A stretch of 64,000 bases of DNA from Chrysaora quinquecirrha (taxonomy: Eukaryota; Cnidaria; Scyphozoa; Semaeostomeae; Pelagiidae), in assembly GCA_014526335.1 (NCBI GenBank), contig JACTAT010000009.1, forward strand, positions 2,056,446 to 2,120,445, given 5' to 3'. Shown one piece after another: positions 56,956 to 64,000 of the stretch. Within the stretch, counting starts at the first letter, position 1. Every line of letters begins with the position of its first letter. The notes beneath the pieces are model-generated. The model saw only the letters and a list, made by a program, of their open reading frames with translations. It was not told the origin of the DNA and did no database searches. The position numbers were made by a program, and so were the translations under genes.

Positions 56956-57347
56956 ATTGAGGAACATGTTGATATGCGTTTGCAGACATTGGGAGCAACG
57001 ATGCCGGAATCCAAGCGAATCAAAAACAGTTTTTGGGTTTGCACTGAATGAGAAGTTTCACGCCTTGTATTTTTATATATAAACACAAACAGTCAACTGA
57101 GAAATTCGAGCAACATATTCGAAAAGTATTCAATTCAATAAAAGATCGAGTAAAGAAGAGTCACAACAAACAAATTACGATATGATCAACTAATAGAATA
57201 ATAAATTTATTTGTCATTAAATATTCACCCTCCTGGGCCTCCTGTGGTCTATCTCGTTCTATTAGGCTATATTGACCATTGTCCTTTAGCGCTCCTCTCG
57301 CTTTACTTTGCTATTTCAAAATTTTAGCGTAAATAATTCCCATATCA
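56956..57347. other. non-coding stretch
   Basis: AT-rich; no gene seen. Confidence 0.4.
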
Positions 57348-57852
57348 TTATCTGTTTTTGTAATTAGTATAAATTTGCAAGTTTTTCTCATTTTCTTCCG
57401 TATTTTCACTAGCTTGCTTTGTTCTCTTTCCAAAAAAATCATCTAGAGTATGATTTACATGGTGTACTGTCGAGTGGATTGACAGACGTCCTTTCTGCTG
57501 GTCTGAGTTCCAAAGAAACGAAATGGTTTGGATGAAATTGCTTGTCACGTGTGACAAAAGTGGATACCCAAAGCAATCGAATCTGTTTACCCTTGTCGAA
57601 AACTTCTTGTCTTGGTAGAATTATTCTGTAAGAAAGAAAGGCCATTCGTGCATCTTTCGAATATATGGATTCGATTTCTACCCCAAGGACGGATGCAGCA
57701 GACATCATGCAGATCACTGATGAACAGCTTTTACCTTGGGCACATAATTTGGCTTCCACTTTGACGTATTCTTTGCCACTTTCCAATTACTTCTTGCATG
57801 TTTCGAGAGCCTGATCTGACAATATTTGAGAAAACATCGCTCTCTTCTTCAT
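57348..57852 (-). pseudogene. unassigned protein fragment (OTU/vertnin-like segment)
   Basis: Minus strand from an ATG at 57852 (MKKRAMFSQIL), through an in-frame TAA near 57790, to VKVEAKLCAQGKSCS, ASVLGVEIESIY, LLWVSTF and HPNHFVSLEL (His in an NHF box). A frame change near 57500 leads to TLDDFFGKRTKQ and a stop at 57348. The NHF box late in the domain recalls the catalytic His of OTU-type folds, and similar segments are, from memory, called vertnin-like. Neither point was checked. Decayed. Confidence 0.4.
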
Positions 57853-58068
57853 AAAAGGGTTTCTTTCATTTTCGAAGCCTTTTCAAGGTAAGGATGAAGG
57901 GAATAAAACGCACAGCTCTCGAAAAGTCCAATAGCTGGTAATAAGCGAATTGGTCTTGCTTGCGATTCAGATCCACTATGTGAGTTAAAAATCGAATTAA
58001 ACATACAGTTACCATCAGATGAGGACCTAAAGAGAGTTGGAAATAGTTTGTACTCAAGTAGAATTAGG

Positions 58069-59343
58069 CAGGGCCTCTTTTAAGGAATCAGAGCTGGGGG
58101 GGCAAATTTTAAAAAGGGGACCTCAGTTTTACCGAAGGAAAAAATTTTATTTTTCAGCAACTGCCAAAATAATGATGCAGGCGAGCGCGAGTCAAAAATT
58201 ATGGTAGAAAAGAACATTTCCTTTTAACAAAATGTAAACTGAAAAAAACGAAGAATTATTTCAACCAAAGAACTTTTTAACGAAGTCTCTTTCACAATAT
58301 GAGTCAATTTTTGGCAAATTCATTCTGCGGTCCTTCATTGTAAGGAAAGTTTGAACTGCTGGTCTTGGGTTGAACTTTGCTGTTGGCACTCCATTCCAGT
58401 GGATCATCAACCGAGAGTTAAGGGTTTTTTCAGTTGTAGCCATTCGCAAGTCTGAAAATAGCATGTTGTATGTCGAGACACACTTTTCTACTGTCATACT
58501 GTGTGGACAAACAACCGAAAAGCTTGACAGCAACTTTGTAACTGGCTGCTTGCTACCTCTGAGCATATGAAAAAGGCGGACTCCATAATCTTTAGCAGCA
58601 ATGACAGAGCTCGGTAGCATATCATCAAAATTTTCAAACACAGCATCCAAAAATTCTTGCTTGTTGCCAATATTACATGATGGCAGTAGTGGAATGGCTG
58701 CATCAATGAATTCTCTGGGGGATTTGGCAGATGTTAGTTCAACCATTGATTTGACAATGTTTGTTTGTTCTTCATCAAGCCTTGTCTACAATGCAAAAAT
58801 TAAGATATTGATATGTTCCTTTGTTAGGACACATGATAGGAGTACCACGAGGGATGCATATATTAAACCTTACCTGAAGAAAGTTCTTTGCAGACTCTAC
58901 AACCTCTTGCCGAATTGCATCCCTGTTTCTCCTAAATGTTGTTACAAATTCATGATTGATTGATCTTCTTTCACTTTGCATAGGCTCTTCCTCGTTTGTT
59001 TGTCTATCTTCCAAAGACTTCACCTCTTTAGATTGTTTTGTTTGGTTGTCATAACAGTAGTCATTGTCATAGCAATCTAAGCTGGACTTAGCAAAGGGAG
59101 GCTTGTCGAAGGGAGGCTTGTTCGAAAACAAAAGCATTTTTATCTGGGTTTCTTGATTCTTACTTGCTATTTCGGTTTCTTGCTTAGTGTAGAAAATAGA
59201 AACTGCTAAAATAAAAGCATCAAAGGGAAAAAAGGGACCTCCACTGGGGGGGCAAAACATCATAAAAAGCTTCAACTGGGGGGGCAGCCAGCACGACTGG
59301 GGGGGCATTTGCCCCCCCAGTTTGTATGTTAAAAGAGGCCCTG
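58069..59343 (-). mobile_element. hAT transposon with spliced transposase fragment (copy 1)
   Basis: Ends CAGGGCCTCTTTTAA and its inverse, and a perfect 8-bp duplication gaattagg (58061-58068 and 59344-59351). Behind each end sits CTGGGGGGGCA; it recurs three times and once inverted within 59245-59322, as transposase-binding subterminal repeats do. Codes on the minus strand for the C-terminal part of a hAT transposase only. The second copy starts at 63256. Confidence 0.95.
58261..59308 (-). CDS. hAT transposase C-terminal fragment, two exons
   Basis: Exon A (open 59308-58874; its real start may be an acceptor near 59205) ends in VVESAKNFLQ at a donor CAG|GTAAGG. An 88-bp intron (58873-58786) ends TTGCATTGTAG. 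Exon B (58785-58261) starts in the same phase (TRLDEEQTNIVK) and runs to a stop at 58261. It includes NKQEFLDAVFENFDD, VRLFHMLRGSKQPV and VEKCVSTYNMLFSDLRM. This helical region resembles the hAT C-terminal/dimerisation part. The catalytic core is absent, so the product could at most bind DNA or partner proteins. Intact frame and canonical splice sites suggest recent function or recent spread. Confidence 0.65.
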
Positions 59344-59351
59344 GAATTAGG

Positions 59352-59682
59352 ATATTTTGTATTAATAATACACAAATAAATATCTGTTTTTAATGTAAAA
59401 AAGCTACGAAGCGAAGAATGTTGTTGCTGTTGCTGAGCTCACTCAGCACCCCTAACAAATGAAGCTTTATGATCCGTAGCTTTGGTTGACACCATTAAAG
59501 TTAAAGGTATGGTAAAATTTGATAGATTATTGCATGGCTTATCATTTGAAGCCAATACCAATAGAAATATTGACACAAAACCGATATAAAAATATGATGA
59601 TGAAATAAAACATGAATGAATAAGCAAAATCATAATCATACTGAATACAGATTGAAAAATATATGAATTTAATCTTACTTAC
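59352..59682. other. non-coding, intron of the putative gene to the right
   Basis: AT-rich sequence following the donor of exon 59683-59929. Confidence 0.35.
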
Positions 59683-59929
59683 TGGACAGGGATCCATCCA
59701 TTATTTGTTATGTCTATTGGCATGAGCTTAACAGCAGCGTTGTTTCTCTTACGAGATGACCAAACATCCCCTCGGAAACTTTCTCTAGACACCGGCATGA
59801 AACCATGCCAGTATGTGTTTTTTGTAATCCCGTTTACATAATACCTGTATGATTTCATGTCGCTTTGGTTAAACAATGGATGTGACATCACAGAGCTTAA
59901 TTTTGTGATTTTGGGCCATGACCTAAGCT
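59683..59929 (-). CDS. single internal exon of an unrecognised gene
   Basis: A 247-bp open stretch bounded by a good acceptor (TTTTTTTCTTTGTTAG, minus strand) and a strong donor (GTAAGTAAG at 59682 downward). The peptide has RSWPKITKLSSVMSHP, DMKSYRYYVNGITKN and ITNNGWIPV; aromatic-rich, no domain recognised. The ends are out of phase (start phase 1), consistent with an internal exon. No neighbouring exons were found in the window. Confidence 0.4.
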
Positions 59930-61680
59930 CTAACAAAGAAAAAAACCAAAAATAAACCAAGAGAGCAAATTGCAAACAGTCCCCGCTGCTCGAGGCAATC
60001 CAATTTTTGCAACCACTATTTCATCGATGTAAAAAAAAATACACGAAAATGCTGTCTCAAAAGTCGAATACAGCCAAGTGTCAGACGAGAAAAAGCAACT
60101 AAATTTACTTCAATTGACAAGAAAAATCAAGTTTTATCATATTTAATCAGAAAAACAATTAATAAAGAAAATATTGCAGTATAATTTCCATCCAAAAAGC
60201 AATGGAAATGAAACCGTATCAGTACCATGCCGGTATGGGTGTTTACACGATGTTGCTATCACACCGGTATGAAGTCGAACTGGTGTGGCTACCTTTTATC
60301 CCGGTATGGTGGGATATAGTGTAAACTGCTCGTGTAAAAACAAAAGATTCCACACCGGTGTCATATCGTACCAGTGTGGTACCGATATCGTGTAAACCGG
60401 GTTGCCATAACACTGTAATTTGATACTGGGTGCTCATTGACACATGAACACGTATAATCATCGGACCAGACTTCGAACGTGAAGTGAAACTCCAAAAACG
60501 ATTTGGCGACAAAATCAAAAATTTTCGAATTTTGAACATTTGTGGTAATTTACAGTTTTAATAATCTATAAATAGCTTTATAGCTACTCTGGCTTGACTG
60601 GATCCAGTGACTCATTGGATCCACCTTGCATCCGTCACTTGCGGTGAAGAGAAGCTATGAGATGAGTAGGGAAAATTAATGTAGACACTTATCCCTTTTA
60701 TACCAGAACCCATACTGCTTTACGAGTGTTTTGCACAATCCACGCTTTCAAATATTGCTATTGTCCAGAGAGATTAACTAAGAAGAACTATAATTCCAAA
60801 ATCTCCTTGCTATTGTCTGTCTGTGCACATTAAAGTATCTGTTTTACGTTTCAAAATTGGGATTTTTTATTTATTCGCACTTCTTGATTTCTTTGTTGTT
60901 GCCTGCTGGGGTTCATTTTTATGTACGAAGAAGAATGCTTCGAATTTTTCTCAAAATGATGTATGATGTAGTGAGGTGACGGATTCCAGCATCACCCCCT
61001 TTGCATGCAAGTTTTCTGCTTTTCGCCATACAAATCACTTCAAAATTAGCAATTCCACAAAAAACAATTTCAGAAATTTTGCTTTGATTAGTAAGAGAGT
61101 ATTTAATCTGGTGTGCAATTACCCTCGTAATGTGCAAATAATTAATATAACAAAAGATGGGAATTTCTTTTCTTAATGTCAACAATCAGACAATGCTTGA
61201 GGCATTTTATCAATTTTAATTGCATTGAAAATGCAAAAAATTGAAACAATCGGAAGAGAGTGATGCCATTTTTGTGACACATTTAAATGCAATTTTCTGT
61301 ACATCTCTAAAAAGATGAACATGGAATAAAGGCAGAACAAGCAGGAATAACTGGGAATCAGTGAGAATCAGTAGAATTCAGGAACTAAAAGTGGGAACAA
61401 GTGGAAATTAGAGCGAACCAGCTGGGAATACTTATTATCATCGTTATTTATTTATTCATAACACCTTGGTTACATATATGGGAGATCGCTATGTAACTTC
61501 TGGTTCAAAGTGAGTTTGCTTCAGTCCAAACGGCTTCGTCAAAAAACAGGCTGGCCAGATTGGTTTGCTTTGGTCCGACGGAGCTTACTCGCAAATTTTG
61601 CCAAAAGATGGCTCAAACCCTGTGCAAACAATAATCTTATAAAAGTAAGAACAACCTTTTCACAACAACAACAACCTATT
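59930..61680. other. non-coding stretch
   Basis: Holds the ACCGGT palindromic block at 60215-60405 and GAATCAGTGG-like words at 61330-61430. These words recur at 62750-63000. No gene seen. Confidence 0.4.
60215..60405. repeat. foldback/MITE-like block of ACCGGTATG words
   Basis: GTTTACACGAT near 60240 and its inverse ATCGTGTAAAC near 60388 enclose repeated ACACCGGTAT, ACCAGTGTGG and CCGGTATGG words on both strands. The whole block can fold back. No target duplication was identified. Confidence 0.6.
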
Positions 61681-61684
61681 ACGA

Positions 61685-61712
61685 CGAAGACTGTCAACAT
61701 CATAATCATCAT

Positions 61713-61784
<72 letters not shown>

Positions 61785-61799
61785 CATCATAATCTTCAA

Positions 61800-61853
<54 letters not shown>

Positions 61854-61868
61854 CATCATAATCTTCAA

Positions 61869-61937
<69 letters not shown>

Positions 61938-61955
61938 TTTATCATCATCATCATC
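61685..61955. repeat. long ATC/GAT trinucleotide microsatellite
   Basis: About 85 ATC triplets with rare interruptions (ATAATC, CCTCATCATAATCTTCAAC twice). The poly-Ile and poly-Met frames on the two strands are artefacts. Confidence 0.98.
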
Positions 61956-62157
61956 TCGTCGCTGCTTAATCCAGTCCCACATGCGCACCCTCTGCTGCAT
62001 TTATAGTGCACCAGCATAACAGCATTCTTCATCGCGACAGGGTCCCTGTGTTTATGTTTGACCGTATTATGTTTTTGGCAAGCTGGAAGGAAAAAGACCT
62101 ACCTGTAATCCTCACCAAAAATGCTGAGACACAAGGAATATTTTTAATATTATCACT

Positions 62158-62280
62158 CTAAAGATGGTGGTCAAGTCGATGTTGGTCAAGTTGGTCAAGT
62201 CCATGTTTGTCAAGTCGATGTTGATCAATGTTAGTCAATGTTGGTCAATGTTGGTCAAGTCGATGTTGGCAGTGGTCCCA
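62158..62280 (+). repeat. GTTGGTCAAGTC short tandem repeat
   Basis: About ten units of GTTGGTCAA or GTCGAT-type words (GATGTTGGTCAAGTT, CAAGTCGATGTTG). Confidence 0.9.
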
Positions 62281-63247
62281 ACATTTATTCGGGGAAAGGG
62301 GGCTGATTATCCAAATATGTTGTAATGGGACCGGATTTTAAGGTAAAGCATACTTATAACATACTGTTCCCAATATCTTTCGCGAGGATTGTAGATGCCT
62401 AGGAATCAGGAATGTTGTAACAAAAGATAGGAATTTATATTCGCTATTAGGAATTTCAATTCTCTATTTGCACAATCGTTTCATTGAATCACTGAGTTCC
62501 CCATTGTTATGGCTTCTTACTTAGCCTCATAAACAAATGTTCATGAATGCTTCCCGCCCTTTTATGCATAGAAACGCTCTTCTTTTTTGAACGAAGCCTT
62601 TTCTGCCCAAAATGTGCGAGCCGTATTATTCAAAATGTGTTTGGTCCAGCAGTGTGTTCAAAATTTCGATTTGATCTTGATTTTGAAGTGTTTGGTTTTC
62701 ATCATACATCAGACGGTGATATATTGTTTACTGCACTCAACGCAATGTGTTCAAGGAATGAAGACAGGAACGATCCGGAATGAGCAGGGAATAGTGGGAA
62801 TTAGTGGAATATTCAGGAACAAAAGGCAATCAGTGGAAATTATTGCTAAATGTGAAACAAGGGAGGTCAGGCGGCTATCAACGGGCAACAATGTGAAATC
62901 TGTTAGGAATTAGAGGTGTCGAGGAAGCACAGCTGAATGTTGATTCAGTTGGAATCAGGGTGAACAAGCGAGAACAGAGCCGAAATTTTTGGCAATTCTA
63001 TTCTGTTCATTGCGATCTCGTAGGCATGATCTCATTCTTCAAACATGGCTAGTGGGTGCCCTTAATCTTCCGCTCAACGGTAAATTAAGTCTTAGAGTTA
63101 AGAATTAATTCAAAGCCAAAGGAAAAAATTTTCCATAATTTCATTTCAAGTTAAATTTCATTAACTGTTGAATATTTCGGATTTCAACAAAAGAAGAATT
63201 TTTGCTTTTAAAATTCACACAGAACAAACAGTAGGTCGTCTAAGGCG
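62281..63247. other. non-coding stretch
   Basis: No gene; fading GGAATNNNTGG-like repeats at 62750-63000. Confidence 0.4.
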
Positions 63248-63255
63248 AGGGGCAT

Positions 63256-64000
63256 CAGGGCCTCTTTTAAGGAATCAGAGCTGGGGGGGCAAATTTTAAA
63301 AAGGGGACCTCAGTTTTACCGAAGGAAAAAATTTTATTTTTCAGCAACTGCCAAAATAATGATGCAGGCGAGCGCGAGTCAAAAATTATGGTAGAAAAGA
63401 ACATTTCCTTTTAACAAAATGTAAACTGAAAAAAACGAAGAATTATTTCAACCAAAGAACTTTTTAACGAAGTCTCTTTCACAATATGAGTCAATTTTTG
63501 GCAAATTCATTCTGCGGTCCTTCATTGTAAGGAAAGTTTGAACTGCTGGTCTTGGGTTGAACTTTGCTGTTGGCACTCCATTCCAGTGGATCATCAACCG
63601 AGAGTTAAGGGTTTTTTCAGTTGTAGCCATTCGCAAGTCTGAAAATAGCATGTTGTATGTCGAGACACACTTTTCTACTGTCATACTGTGTGGACAAACA
63701 ACCGAAAAGCTTGACAGCAACTTTGTAACTGGCTGCTTGCTACCTCTGAGCATATGAAAAAGGCGGACTCCATAATCTTTAGCAGCAATGACAGAGCTCG
63801 GTAGCATATCATCAAAATTTTCAAACACAGCATCCAAAAATTCTTGCTTGTTGCCAATATTACATGATGGCAGTAGTGGAATGGCTGCATCAATGAATTC
63901 TCTGGGGGATTTGGCAGATGTTAGTTCAACCATTGATTTGACAATGTTTGTTTGTTCTTCATCAAGCCTTGTCTACAATGCAAAAAATTAAGATATTGAT
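63256..64000 (-). mobile_element. hAT transposon, second copy (cut by the window end)
   Basis: Same terminus CAGGGCCTCTTTTAA and same sequence as 58069-58813 at a constant offset of 5187. One difference was seen: an extra A in the intron near 63985. The left flank that should be duplicated at the unseen end is aggggcat (63248-63255). Confidence 0.95.
63448..63972 (-). CDS. hAT transposase C-terminal exon, second copy
   Basis: Same exon B as 58261-58785, from the acceptor (TTGCATTGTAG) to the stop at 63448. The predicted protein is identical over the 161 residues from the internal Met. The upstream exon lies beyond the window. Confidence 0.65.
   Translation of the reverse strand, partial: TRLDEEQTNIVKSMVELTSAKSPREFIDAAIPLLPSCNIGNKQEFLDAVFENFDDMLPSSVIAAKDYGVRLFHMLRGSKQPVTKLLSSFSVVCPHSMTVEKCVSTYNMLFSDLRMATTEKTLNSRLMIHWNGVPTAKFNPRPAVQTFLTMKDRRMNLPKIDSYCERDFVKKFFG

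Noticed and set aside
61510..62019. Long ORFs with poly-Ile or poly-Met
   Set aside because: They are readings of an ATC microsatellite; no coding signal outside the repeat.

Overview
This is eukaryotic, intron-bearing, AT-rich animal DNA that consists almost entirely of transposable elements and their debris. No bacterial gene organisation is present. The protein fragments (Ty3/gypsy, several hAT groups, Tc1/mariner, an XPG-nuclease DNA transposon, Penelope-like and RTE-like reverse transcriptases, a HUH-type Rep, HECT-type E3 fragments) suggest a cnidarian or other marine invertebrate. This is inference; no single-copy marker fixes the species.

Layout. 1-3.64 kb: a Ty3/gypsy element on the minus strand (pol, gag, primer binding site), cut by the window edge. 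4.5-5.4 kb: a hAT MITE. 6.0-6.85 kb: a foldback element built of hairpin repeats. 8.8-10.0 kb: the only long ordinary-looking gene, a 2-oxoglutarate oxygenase-like ORF whose end runs into a repeat (9.85-11.95 kb, with a hAT MITE nested inside). 12.4-26.6 kb: a large inverted duplication carrying first exons and partial exons of a HECT-type gene. Its left arm is split by about 8.5 kb of four tandem composite units holding minisatellites and tRNA-like modules. 26.6-27.2 kb: a minisatellite. 27.3-28.9 kb: a broken RTE-like LINE. 30.9-31.4 kb: a TTAA-flanked MITE.

31.7-34.0 kb: the most unusual locus, a broken HUH-endonuclease/SF3-helicase Rep gene. It has a stem-loop matching the CRESS-DNA nonanucleotide consensus just upstream, and a hAT MITE inserted just before the HUH motif. 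35.2-36.1 kb: a dead Tc1/mariner transposase. 38.1-40.6 kb: a 2.5-kb foldback element with 10-bp target duplications. 41.6-44.5 kb: minisatellites. 44.7-47.25 kb: an Academ-like element with 300-bp terminal inverted repeats, a TTA duplication, an XPG-type nuclease and a Cys-rich domain. 51.4-55.2 kb: LINE 3' end, a hAT pseudogene split by a Tigger-like MITE, and a Penelope-like fragment. 56-58 kb: small gene fragments. 58.07-59.34 kb and 63.26-64.0 kb: two nearly identical hAT elements with a spliced transposase fragment. 61.7-61.95 kb: a long ATC microsatellite.

The elements do not form a pathway together. They record successive insertions, and exact target-site duplications allow several insertion orders to be read directly.
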